DNA from: Pelecanus crispus
Taxonomy: Eukaryota > Chordata > Aves > Pelecaniformes > Pelecanidae
Assembly (NCBI RefSeq): GCF_030463565.1
Contig: NC_134654.1
Coordinates: 16,322,202 to 16,386,201, forward strand
Direction: 5' to 3'
DNA: 64,000 nt
The notes below the pieces were generated by a model, which was given only the letters and a program-made list of their open reading frames with translations, searched no databases and was not told where the DNA came from. Position 1 is the first letter of the stretch. Every line of letters begins with the position of its first letter. Position numbers and translations under genes: made by a program. Below, piece by piece: positions 41,285 to 54,114 of this stretch.

Positions 41285-44200
41285 CCTCCCTGGCAGTGGC
41301 AAGAGCTAAGTCTTGTTCACCTGGATGCCAATGAAGTTTTTACCCTTCCTGCCTCCTGGAGTTGTCATTTGGTGCCCTATGCTTCTCACACCTTGGGACT
41401 GCTACAAGTGTCCTTCACTATATAGCAGTGGCTCATGCCCAGAGCTTGTTTGTCCAAGCAGTGCTCAAGGCAGATATTTCACTGGAAAATATCCATCAAG
41501 TAACTAAAAACTGTATAAGTTAACATTTCACAGGAAACTTCAGCTTGGTCATTTGCTACTTTTTGACATCTTGTTTTTACAGTTTAAGTGGAAGTCTTTC
41601 TACACTGTAAGTACATATACATAGAGGCAGAGTTGAGTCTACCCAGAAAAGAAAGACAATGGCTCTGGATGAAGTATTTGCTCTAACTGAGCAAATTCCT
41701 GATGGAAAGCTATGATTTTACTGTTGGACTTGCTACAAACAGTGTTTCTTATCAGTAGGTTTTTATGTGAGTGTGCATGTATATCTACAGGTATGTAATA
41801 CATGAGTGCATGTGCTATGTGCATGTAGATGCTGAAACATACATGTATGTACAATCTGGTCCTCATGGCAGAAAAGCAGAGCATATGTGGGGACAGGAGT
41901 CATTTCACTTCTTTATCTTTGTGACTTTGTAACAGGTAGGTATGTGTATTGCAGCCATAACTGCTTCACAGCAATGGGTATTGTTCATTCATTATTTTAA
42001 AGCTATAGGAGATGGAGGCTTAAATGAACTGTAAGAAATCAAGGAGGAGGTGAATGCACAGCCACAGGTGGAAAATACTCAGCTGCAATGGGCACTGAAG
42101 TTCTGGAGGTTACATCTGACCACTTCAGAAAACCAGCATGGCCCACTGAGCTATGCCAAAAAACAGGTGGAAAGTAATCCTTCACCCTCAAACATTTGAG
42201 TAGAAATGGGTAGCATGAGGAGGACTGACTCATACAACAGGGATTCAAGCTCACTCAAAAAAATATGTCTCCTCTGTTGAAAGCATGCACACTCACACAC
42301 TCATTCACAGTGGATTCTCTTCCTCCTACACACACCTTATATCCAGAGATGGAACAAGTACCTTGTAGGCCATGCCCACTCATTAATTCCCTACACACAA
42401 ACATATTTTTCCTTCAACAGTGCATTTATGTAGATACTCACTGACTCTCAAAAGCATCAAAGTGCCAAACTGCAAAAGCAAACTGTCTGGAAGAGCTTGG
42501 TATGAGGAAAATGCAACATTTGTTTTTGAGCAACTACAACTAAAAAGTACACCTACAGAAAACAAAACCACAATAAGAAAATTTCCCAATCTTGGGTAAA
42601 ATGTTATTTTATAAAACACCAACATTGCAGTGAAGATAAAGGTTACACAGAGCTCCAAATATCTCTCTCTAATGAAATTGATACTGTTTGAAGCATCTTT
42701 GGAAAGGCTGTTTTCTTGATGAAGAAATGTTTTTTCCTCCATGTAGACAATGGAGTATGAGGTCTTTTTTGATAAAAAGGGCAGCTTTTTCCAATGTTAA
42801 CAGAGCCTTGCTAAACTCACCAGCAAGAGGCTCTGGAAAAGAGACGTAACCTGCATGGGAATTTCTCAACAGTAAAGCCTCTGCTTTTGGAGAGCAAGAA
42901 ATACAGTGACTCCCCAAAATGGGAATGTTTGTACTCACTTTTGATCTGGAGTTTAAAATCTCTCCATAGCATTTCATATTTTATTTACTCTGATTTTCTT
43001 TGTTTTTAATTTACTTAGTGCTGCCCTTTCTTGCATGTTGCAGCATAAATCAGGAAAAAGAAGTGGTGAAATGAATAGAAGAAATCCAGATGAAGAGAAA
43101 GGCCAAGGACTTTCTGGGAAAGAAAGCTCTGCATGGCTGGTGGCAAACCCCATAGGACAAACTTAGCTGGTGTTGACAGTCAGTGCCTGGTATCCCCTCT
43201 GTGTTTGGGAACTTCACACAGACTTTCCAAACACAAAGTAATTAGATAAATATGGACCAGTTTTCTCAAAAATCAAACAGCTGAGCAGGCTGCATGACTA
43301 ATGTTAGACAGCAATGCACAAACAGCATCTGGGGGAGCAGTCCTGCTAACCTTTGGAAACACATTTAAAATGCGTAGATCACGGTGAAAACATATGGTCA
43401 GAATAGAACAAAATGTGTCCTTTAAAGGGCATTTCTGAAGATGAAGTTGATTTTAGAGGATATAAATAGTATGGGTTTCTAAAGCAGGATTAGTTAAATG
43501 CAATCTTTTGTGGAACACAGCCAACAATGGCACATTCAGAGTGGAGAGATAATTATGCTAATACCTCTGGAAGAAACACATAGCCGTTTTTAACTCCATG
43601 GTATTGGCAGGAGGGAGAAGGAAAGGGAACACGAAGTCCTCCCCCTGTTTTTCCCTCTTCCATGAAGTATAAAGACAAACAATAAGTGAGGATGAAATCA
43701 CTGCAAGAAAGGCTCTCCAGTGAGTCCAGTGGGGCTGGACTGTGCTTCCACTTTGAGAACAGAAGTCAAAGACCCTATTCACTGCTGTACCTTAGGAAAC
43801 AGCCAAGGGTGCCTGGCTGTCCGGTCCTACTCTCTCTTTATACCAAAAAGACACGGGATTTAGTAGAAAGCTAAAAGGAGAAGCCTCCTTTCTTGTTACA
43901 TTCCAAGCGTAATTCACAGGAAAAAAAAAAAAAAAGTTATTTGGATGTCCATGGAATCAAATGGCTCAGAAAAGGTGCTTGTCCTGTCACCCACAACATT
44001 ACAGGAGGATGCCCAGAGACCACAGTGAGGAGGATATGCTGCCAGGTTGCACAGAGCAGACCAGAGTGCAGTAGGGCTTTTCCAGACTCTGTTCTGAGTG
44101 ATAAATGTGCCACTTTACAACCAACATGATGATCAAGATAAGCAGACTCTTAACTTGTCAACTGATTTTAAATCACTCTCAAGTTATAGAAATTCACTTG

Positions 44201-44932
44201 CTCTTAATCTGTCAGCAAGACATAGCCAGCCTCAAGGCATTTGGACAGAGAAAGCAAGGACTTTCTCTTTATATTATACCGTTCTCTGCTATGGGCCAGC
44301 AACAAGAACATGTGTGTTGCAATTGTTTGAAGTTTATTTTGTCCTTTTGTTGATTTCTGGCATTTTCTACTCCTAGATGCAGGACTTGTTTGCATGCTTG
44401 TTAACTGCTAAACATGGCTTTGGGCCAGTACTTTATAGACAATTAAGATCCAGATACAATCTAACACTGATCCTATTCTTAACTTTAAGCATACAAATGA
44501 AGTCACTAGCACTAATCAAGCACTTAAAATGAACCATGGGCATAAGTGCTTTATTAAGGCAAAAAGAAAGTGGCACTATGTTAAGGAAGAACTAAAAGCT
44601 CTATTTAAATCCATCCCTAATCCTAGCAGCAATTAAGCAGATGGTTAACTTTAAGCATCTGCTTAAGTCTAACTGAAGTCACATTAAACAATGGCTTTCA
44701 AAATAGCACTTCTGGAGAAATACCTGTAAATGACAGTGTCAAAATCTAGCTTTTTATTATTAATTATCTTTTCTGTTCTCGCAGTGTTTCCATTCCATCA
44801 GACTTGACGTGGAAGAGGGTGACACATACTCTTTGAAGGAGCTGAGGACAGATGTACTAACTCTGATGACCAGCAGTACTATGTTCCTCGTATGAAATAC
44901 AGATCCTTGGATATTTTATGCATGTTTATTAT
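41285..44932. other. Intronic sequence without recognised gene or repeat
   Basis: No exon, RNA gene or retroelement end was recognised. A short A run lies at about 43,920-43,935. Confidence 0.5.
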
Positions 44933-44952
44933 TTTATTTTTTAAAAAATAAA
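44933..44952. repeat. 20-bp perfect AT palindrome
   Basis: TTTATTTTTTAAAAAATAAA can be folded on itself without mismatch. It lies in an AT-rich stretch (44,920-44,965). It may be a chance product of base composition. Confidence 0.7.
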
Positions 44953-47900
44953 TATTTAATTAAAAAGCCCTTTTCCATATGTTGTATTAGAAATCTTCTG
45001 CTTGGCATGAATTGGCCAAAAGCAACTGGAATTATGAACTACTATTTTTTTTAATGATTTTTTTTTATTGTATGTTTGTAAGTCTTAGAGCAACTTAGAT
45101 GTTGGGAAAATTGGATTACTGTTAAAGGAAAAAAAAATTAATTTAAAATGAGAAAATCTGGATGAGCTTAGAAGAACTTGCTTTCTTTTTTGGGAAAGCA
45201 GGGTGGAGGCCTACACAAGCAGCAGCTGAGCATGATGTCTCTGTATGGCCAGTACGGGTCTTACACAGACTTTAAAGTCCAGCTAGTCCAGGAAACCTGC
45301 CTTGATTTCAGTGTACCACATTTCTTGGCACATTGAACAGTCTCTAAGTAATTAATCTGTCTATACTGAAAATAAGTTACAGTACTTATATATTTAGGTT
45401 TGCTCAAACAGGTCTTATTTTGGGAAATCCCATGATAATTACTGAAGTAACATCTTTAAAACTAACGCTGTTAGTTGTGGCATCCTGGTACCTCTTTCCA
45501 TAGAAAATGAGCATCCCTGAAACAAATGCTTGTGTGTCCAATTGTCCCAGTTTTAGCAGAACTGTAGTATTTTATCATAAATCTTTAAAGCCCCAGGTTC
45601 TTGAATCATTTGATTAGGTAGGAATTTCATCTGTCTTTTTATTAAAGGGAGATCACTGCCTCCTTTTTTGTGAAGACAAGGCAGCAACAGCACTTTGCAC
45701 CTTGAAGGACCTGGAGGCAAAAGGCAAAAAAAAGACATCAACATTTATTTATTTTGAACCTGTGGGTTTTAATCCAACCTCAGATTTGTCTTCAGATCTC
45801 ATTTGGGGTTTCTTTAACATGTGTGGTTGGCAATACTGAAACTTCCCTGATAACTTATGCAATATTTACTCCCTTTCTGTATTGAAACCTGGCAATATGG
45901 CAGAGTATAATATTTATAGCAGTATGAACTACTCTCCTGTAGGTAAAGCGATTTCTATTTATTTACTCACTGCCTTCCATGGGAATACTTATGTTAGAAA
46001 ATTTGATGCTCAGCTATGCTTGATGGAACATAGCTTTTTTATTGTTTTTTATTTTTATTTCTGCACCAAGCTCACCAAGGCCAAGCAAAGCAGTTCTGTG
46101 GTCATATTAATTGGATGTAAGTGGGTGATGTTACTAAAGGAAATTATCTTGCTCCCTTCTCAGCCCTCAGCCACATGATTCTCCTGCCTCTCTTGTGCCT
46201 GTGTTAGTGTATATATGCCCTTGCAGAGAATTCTCTCTGCTTTTTTTGTTTGTTTGTTTATTTTTCTCATCAAGGTTAGTTTTCGGCCAGATCAGGTTCC
46301 TGATCTCACTTTCTGTACAAAGGTGGGAGGCAGGGTGAACAGATGGAGATGGGAATGAGGATGCAGCTGCCCCTTTCAGAAGTGAATGACGTTTACGTCA
46401 GATTGAAGGCACTGGGGTGGTGTGCTAACTGACTGGTTTACTTCAGTAAGTCTGGTCCCAATGTGAAGCTGCTACAGGAACAAAACTTCCATAAGGATAT
46501 GGCCTGTGTCTTCAGAGTAAAGAAAACAAGTACATTTCAGTAAGAAAAATTATGTTTGTCCAAGCTAGACAGTTTTCTCAAGCCTTACAACCCTGTTCTC
46601 TGAAAGCCTGCAAAACGTTCTAGTTCAATAGCCACTCAAGGACCACCCTGTATCTGGAGAAAAATCTGGGCCCAGCTGGACCAAAACATTTCAGATGAAG
46701 CAAAGGAGTTCAAGTGCATCCTTCTGAATGTGGCAAGCAGTCCTGGCTGTAGCCTTTGGGTCAAATATCCCTGAGATGTGGGATGCCTAGCAATTACTTA
46801 CACTGCTTATTGCAAGGGCTGTCCCTGGGGAAGGGGCACAGTAAAGATGAGAAACAGAAGGCAAAAAAAGCTGAACTACAGATGAAGTCAAGCAAGGTGT
46901 GCCAGGATGGTAAGACTGCAAAAAGCTGGTTGCAAAACCACACTGACCACACTGTCTCCACCCTGTGCACACCCCTGTCTATAGCACTCACCTAAAAAAT
47001 GAGCATGCAGTAAGTTAAGGGTTGAATTTAAGTGAAAGCACATTTGTCTGGAGTAATCCCACGGGCAGACATCTGGAGCGATATTCACACAACAAATGTG
47101 GCTGTCTCCCCTGTGCTGGGGTGGACTCCTTTCAAGGTCCACAGAGACAGACACTGTGAGCCCATGCTTCTTATCCAAGATCCAAAGCAGATCACCAAAT
47201 CAAGCTGTAGATATGTGGACATCCCTCTTTCTCCCTGTTGACTCTAAAAGGTCTCCAGAGCTTGGGGGAAATCCCTCACCTGTTTTTAAGACTGAGAAAC
47301 TCAGAGAAGGAAGGGGAGAAGTTCCCTGATAAGCAAAGTGGTTCTTGTATCCTGATACAATAATGTCTTATACCCTGATACAATAATAGTGTGCAGGACA
47401 TTTTCCCAGTGCAGAGAAGGCCTTTTTTCTTCTCCCTTTTCCTTGTTGTACTCTCTATCTGCTTTTCCCCTTCAATGCTGTGGTAAGCTGCTGTCCAGAT
47501 GGGGCTGACACACTGCAGTGTATGTAGTCCAGATGCAAAACATGTCCCTTGAGGAAGGTGACTTCCTCTGCACCAAGAGATGAGCCGCAAAACTTACTGG
47601 GAAGGCACTTCTAAAAGAGGAGACCTAGCTCCTGGGCAGCCAGGGAAGAGCAATCTGAGCAGCAGGTGATGTTATCTAAAATCCCTATACAGAATCTACA
47701 ACCATTTTGAAACAATTAAAAAAAACTTAGAGCCAAGTACTTGGTTGTTACTCCAGGTCTTTGTCAAAGACCAAACAATTCCAGGTCATGAAAGCCATGA
47801 GTGTGTGAAGCTATTCTTGGGGGAAAATGTGAGGTGCTCAGTGTAAGCAGTAAGAGGAGGGGACATCTCTTTGGCGTTGATCATATTCAATATGCCATAC

Positions 47901-50900
47901 AACACTTGTGGACGTGCTCCAGTACAGCCAGGATGACACTATCCTCTCATTAGCACTGCTGTCCAGACTATGGGCATGATCTCCTTAATGAGATAGATCT
48001 CACCGATGTACTGACACACAACTGATAACAGAACCACAGGTCCACCAGACCTACTGTCCAGTCTCTCTGAGATCCTTCTCCCATCCCCTAGTTCACATGG
48101 TCCACCACTATCTCAGAGCTTGGAAAGCTCATGCTGTCTGAGCTAGTAATTCTAGATGCTTTCCTTGTGCAAAACATTTGAAAATCAGTGTGCTGGTGGC
48201 CAGTGTCACTTAACATGGCATCTTCAGGAGACACTTGACTTCCTCACACCTTGTGTTTTATGACACCCATTTGATGCTGTCAAAAAGCGTTTTGTACATG
48301 AAGCTAGCAAAGTGTCGAGTGCCTGCCAGCCAAGCCCTCTTAAATGAACTGGCTAACAGCTAAATTGGAGACAACTTTCTTCCTTGCAGTTTCCTTTCCC
48401 AGGCTCTTTTCTGAAGCTTTTTCCTTTGGAGGAAGAGATATATTTCTCTAAAATCACACTGGGGAAATTCTGCCAAATACAAGGACAGCCTCATTTCATG
48501 TGACCATTTTGTAATTCCATACGTAGGCTCTCCTCCCTTGAAGTTTACTTTTGCTTAGCACCATTTGTATTTATCCTGGTTTCTTTTACCCATATCATCT
48601 CCAGCTACAGCTTTAAATGTAGGAAAGCCAATTCCACTGGAGAAATGCAGTTCCTTGGAGAAATACACATAAAGGGCTGAGACCACAAATAATGTCTACC
48701 ATTTATTATGTGAACATCAGTGATACATAGGAACTAGGGGGTGGGGGGAGCAATGTGGATTCCCTGTGCCTGGAGGGACTGAGCTGATGTGGGGGCACTG
48801 CTGGCTCTTTTTCCTCCTACAGTCCTGTCTCCCCACTCCTTTGTGCTGAGCCAGGGTATGGGGAGCTAAAGTAGACTGGGGTACTGATCAACCAAAACTT
48901 TTTTCATAGCTGGATCAGTCCCACATTTTGGCTGACTGCAGCACTGTGCCAACATTGTGCAAAGGGGATGGAAGGCAAGGCTGAAGTTGCACTTGTTGCA
49001 TTAAGCATTGAAAACTCACAGGCTTAGAAAACTGAGTCTGTATAGATGGCTGCAAGCTGAAGTCAGCTGACCAATAGCCTTTCATCAAAAACGAATGCAC
49101 TTGATATGATTGGCTGTCATAAATACAAACATTGCAGCTGTGATCATGTTTTATGGCTCCTGGGTCAGGGTCTCAACACAGCTGATGGCTGCTTTGCAGT
49201 GCAAAGCAGTCCTAATTCAGCTGCAGATGCGCAGCAAAGAAGTGCCCATTAGATGGCAAGCTCCTCTTTGCCATGTGGTGCACTCCAGCCATGTGTCTCT
49301 GCCCATATGCCTGGCTTAGGGCATGTGTCTGGGGAAAACAGACTTGGCAGTACCACACACTAGGTGTGGCATGGAAAAAAAAAAAAAATTCTTCCAAGGA
49401 TTATACAACAGTAAACATTTGGACAGAAATATAAAATCAACGTCCTCGAAGGGAAGGGGCTACCCCAGGTCTGAGTCATCATCTGTTTCAAGGGAGAGTA
49501 TCTGGGCTCTAAAAGCCACTCCCTATCTGCTTGCTCAGTGGTTTTCTTGCTCAGTTTTGGTGCAGGGTTTCAGCTGAGCTGCGATGGCTGAGAGCAGCTT
49601 CTGTGCAAACCTGTGGCCTTGCAGACTGGGCTCCCTGGGTACTGTCAGCCCTACTCTCTAAGGACCCTGCAAGGCCACCGCTGCTGTAACTGTCAGGAGC
49701 CCTGCAGTCCTCTCTTGCAGGTGACATGTCTTACACAGGCAATGTGACATCCAGACCAATGCATTTTACCATGTTCAGTCCAATCCATGGCCATGCCTGG
49801 CCTGGGTTGCCAGTTTCGTGGGACATTCACATGTTCCTACATTACTCTACTATGGTTACTTGTCATCCATGAAACTCAGACTGCTTTGCAAAGCAAACTG
49901 GGTATCACAGCCCTTAGCTCAGCCACAGGGTTACAAGCCCTGGGGAGTCAGTGGTGGGGCCCAGTGCTGGAGTACACTGAAGACAGATGGTTCCTAGTTC
50001 CTCTTCAGGCAGAGCAGCCCCACATTGTTGTCTCCTCTGCTGTACCCCAAAAGCCAAGCGGGTGCTCTGGCACCCTGCAGAAAAGGGGACAGGACTGTCT
50101 GAGGACAGCTGTCCCATCACCACCTTCACCCACTCTGAAATCTCCCCAGGGAAAGGCATCAGGCAGTGTTTTCATCTGTATTTGAAAGAGAAAGCCCTAT
50201 GCCTTGGTAAGCAGGAGCACAATTCAAAAGGGCTCATGTAATTGCTTTGGTTTTTCTATCAGGGAAAGTTCATTGAAAATCTGATCTCACCTCTCCCTCC
50301 TCCTCCCACATCCTTCCCAGTAGGGAAGTTGGGAGGGATGTCTGCAGCCCTGACATCCAGGAATGAGAAGACTCCTGTGCAGTGCAGTCCCTCCAAAACA
50401 CTCAGGCTGTGCCAAAGCCCCAGATTTGCCATCCTACTGGAGAAGGACTTTGCACAAATGCTGCCTGTAGGCTGAGCTGGCAAATGCAAGGGGAGCCTCG
50501 AGCACTCTGGGTGGCAGCAGGGTCACAGGAAAGCTTCTGCCTGGAGTCAGTGACCACAGCAAAGGGGATATGCTGTGGATCAGTGGTTCTGGGACACGTG
50601 TCATTTCCACAAAGTGGTCCTGAATCCCCTTGACTTTCTCTGCCAGGGTGCAGGTTAACCCCAGGGACCTGCATGCTCTGCAAACTGGCTGCACTACTGC
50701 CTGTCTTGCCCAGGCTGGAAGGAGATGATTTCCTAAGAGTACCTGGGATCACAGCCCACCCTCTGCATCCACAGACTTTGTGGCTTCTAGATCTTCTTGC
50801 TTAAAATATCACTGAGTTTTCTTGCAGTTAAATATTTTGATCAGGCTTATTTGCTCTGAAAGGCTACGGCAGTGACTCATGGTGACTTGGGAATCTCTCT

Positions 50901-53900
50901 TGCCAGTCCCCACCTGCACACATGCGGCTAATAAGGTTCATTATTTTCATTACACCCTGCTCTTTCTGCTTCTCTCAGCTTTGCCACCAGCCTGACAGCT
51001 GCCAATGTTCCCCTTCAGAGAGACCTGCTTCCCACAGAGCACTGATGGCAGGAGGGAGGGTTATGGGAGAGGACAAGGATTGGGGGAACATCCCTTTGAA
51101 AACTTCCTCTTGGCAAGGCAACACACAATTATCAGAAAGCCAGTTTTCATTCCACAGCAGCCCTCCTCTGCGCATGAAACCCATGTGTGCCAGGGAAAGA
51201 CTTTCAGGGAGAAAGCTGTGCTATCAGTCCAGGCACTTTGAGACATGGGTGAAAAGCAATGCAGACAGTGGTGTCTGAACAGATGTCCCTCAGGTCCTGA
51301 GTCCTGCCCACAGTCAGCACCAGCTTCCTGCCAAGTGGAACAGCCCACAGCCACAGCAAAGGGGTCTTTCGCTTTCCACATGCAATCTTGCCTGGTCTTA
51401 GGGAGTTGGGGACTGCTTCTGAATTCTGGACCTAAGATTTTAATATGCCTTCCAATTTTTGGTGGCAAATACGAATTTATTAGTTTAATAAGTTATTACT
51501 ATTCATTAATGTCAACAGACCCCGATTCTTGTCAGTATAATTTTTTTTTTTTTTTTAACTTATCAAACTTTTGGCTTCACAACTTCTGGATTTTACATGG
51601 GTTTAGGTAAAAAGAACTAAAGATTTACTTTTTTCCCTTTTAATGCTAATGCATGTCTGTTGTTATGCTAAGGGGCAATGGGGGGGGGCAGATACAAGAT
51701 CAAACAGATCTGATCTGATCACAGATATATTTGGGCTGGAAATTAGGAGAAGGTCTTGAACAAGCCACCCAGTGAGGTTCTGAAACCCACCAAGTAAGAG
51801 AAAAAAAGGTGAGAAAAGTGATGCCTTTAAAGTGGGAGAAGGCAGGAAGATAAGAGACAGTCACCTGTGATGCCAGTCTGTAAAGTCCTCAGTGACACAC
51901 ACATGCTCCCTGCCCCCGCCGCCCCCCATGATCCTTTTGAGCCTGATGAGCCTGGGACAGAGGAGTGTCACAGAGGCAGCATCCCCTGGCACACAACTCG
52001 GTTACAGGGTAAACACTGGCACCTCTCAATCTTGCTCACTGGATGCAGGCTGAGAACAGACCCTTGAGTGACACTTGGGATTTTTTCTGTTTCTTCTCTC
52101 CTGGATATTTTGTATTCTGCAAGTGAAGCAATGAATTCATTAGCTCCTGACCAGAATGCAAAGGCTGGATCTGGCAGTAATAAAAACGGGTGAAGAAAGA
52201 GACATAATTTCATTGAGACGGTCCCTCCCATGCTGTAGCTGTGCTGTGCTGGGGCTACAATGCTGCACTGCTTCCCAGGAGCACAATGCAGCTCGGCAAG
52301 ATGCCATGGCCAGCGGTTTAGACATGTTAGCATGGTGGGAGCTGACAAACAGTGAATGAACATGGCATCTTACAAAGAATTTTAACACACTTGAAAAAAA
52401 TACTGCTTTAAATCTTTAACACCCACCACCAAAACACAGCTGTTCTGGGGTGGAACACTGCAGCCATTCAACAATTCATGACAATGCTAAAAATGGATGA
52501 GTGGTATTATAGTAACTGTAAGTACAATTTGCTCCAGGACACAACTGCTGAGATGTCTATGCAGATGGCAAGTCCCCAGACTCTTGGGAGACAGGAGCAT
52601 GATACGGACTAAGAGCAGTATTTGCAAGTCACACAATGAATGATGTTTGAGACAAGAATTTCTCATGCAGGAACATAACCTGGGTGCATAAGAAAGTCTA
52701 GAAGATTTCATCTAGTCTTTCTCTTTTCTCTCTCCCCTCCCCCTGCTGTCATCTCTCTCCCACTTTGCCAAAGTTCTCGTTTCTCCAGTATAACATGGCT
52801 TGCAGGCAATAGGGAGAAAAGTGGAGAAGCAAGGCTGCAGGCTAATAAGTACTGTATAGGCTGAGATGTGATCTGGCCCATGGCAGTAGCTGTTAGGACT
52901 CGTACTCTCCTCTCCATCACCTCCCCACCCCTGTGCAATGAGAAGCGGAGAGACAGGGAAGATTACGGTACAGAGCTGCATCAACGCTTAGGGTAAAATC
53001 CTCATTTCCTGGTGAGGTCAGGCTTACTGGCTTCGGCAAGGCTGGCTGGGCTGAGCTGTAAGGAGCTGAGCTGCAGGGTGGAGTGGAGAGAGGTGATGTA
53101 CCTAAGAGGGGGGTACAAAGACTGGGTTACACAGGGAATCCCTGGATACTCATTGGGTGTTAGAGGGGCTTGGGCTGAGGCTTCAGACCCCAAGGGGGTC
53201 CTTGGTGGAAAGTGGAGTGCAGAACTAAGAACACCATGGACAATTTTTCTGATAAAGAGGGTATGATAGCTGCTTTCAAGAGGGAACTTGGACGTAGAGG
53301 AAATTCTGTGTGGAAGGGCATCTGTGGACTGGATCTCAGCATGCTGGGGAGGTAGAAGAAGGGCCTGTGGAAAAGGTAAGAGAAGGTACTCCTCCTTGGG
53401 CAAGGCTCCATGGTGCTCAGCTGGTCAGAGCCAGGAAGTCTCTAGCTGCCTGGGAAAGGACTGCAGCAACAGCACCTGTCTTCAAGGTTGCTGTAAACGG
53501 TGCAAGTCTAGCCTGTTGCCTGGTAAACAACATGCAACCTATGAATGGAGCATTAAGCCAGATCAGGAGCTATAAAAAAGTATAAACTGGACACTGTATG
53601 CCCTCAGCCCAGACCTCTGCCCGAAGGGCCTGCCCAACAGTGAAGCCAGGGTAAAGGGATGTGCAGCCAGGTCATCACAGGAGATCTACTTGTGCTCAGA
53701 AAGCTTTGGGTTTTGCTACCCCTTGACTTGCACTGACATGGGTATCTGCCTAAGCATTTACAGTGTCCCAGCTTAAGGCTGCCAGATGAAACTATTCATA
53801 TTCATAGACACTCCCCGAGGCTGGGCAGAGAACAACAATTCTTTGAAATATTTGGGTTTTTTCAAAATTGGCTTTTGTTCCCTCATAGGGGAAGAAAGAG

Positions 53901-54012
53901 TTATCTACTGACAGACACCTCAACAAACGTCTGCTGTAATGAGATAGGAAACAGGACAATGGCTGATAAAAGCAAGCTCTCCCCCAGCTCCCAGTCTTGC
54001 CCAGCAAGCTGT
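44953..54012. other. Intronic sequence without recognised gene or repeat
   Basis: Nine kb with only homopolymer runs (T runs near 45,047-45,066 and 51,540-51,556). I see no retroelement tail, exon of the SHISA6-like gene or RNA gene. Many frames of 60-130 codons occur on both strands, without family resemblance. Confidence 0.5.
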
Positions 54013-54114
54013 CAAGACTTAGAGTAGACTTGGTAGTGTAGGTTAATGGTTGGACTGGATGATCTTAAAGGTCTTTTCCAACCTAAATGATTCTATGATT
54101 CTATGATTCTATAA
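54013..54114 (+). mobile_element. Very short CR1 3' tail fragment
   Basis: About 100 bp match the 3' UTR of the copy C/D subfamily (TTAATGGTTGGACTGGATGA, then CTTTTCCAACCTAAATGATT), ending in three ATTCTATG-type repeats. It is an extreme 5' truncation with no coding sequence. Confidence 0.88.

Noticed and set aside
53002-53585. Overlapping frames of 80-133 codons on both strands
   Set aside because: No domain, no repeat family and no splice logic; open on both strands in a GC-richer stretch.
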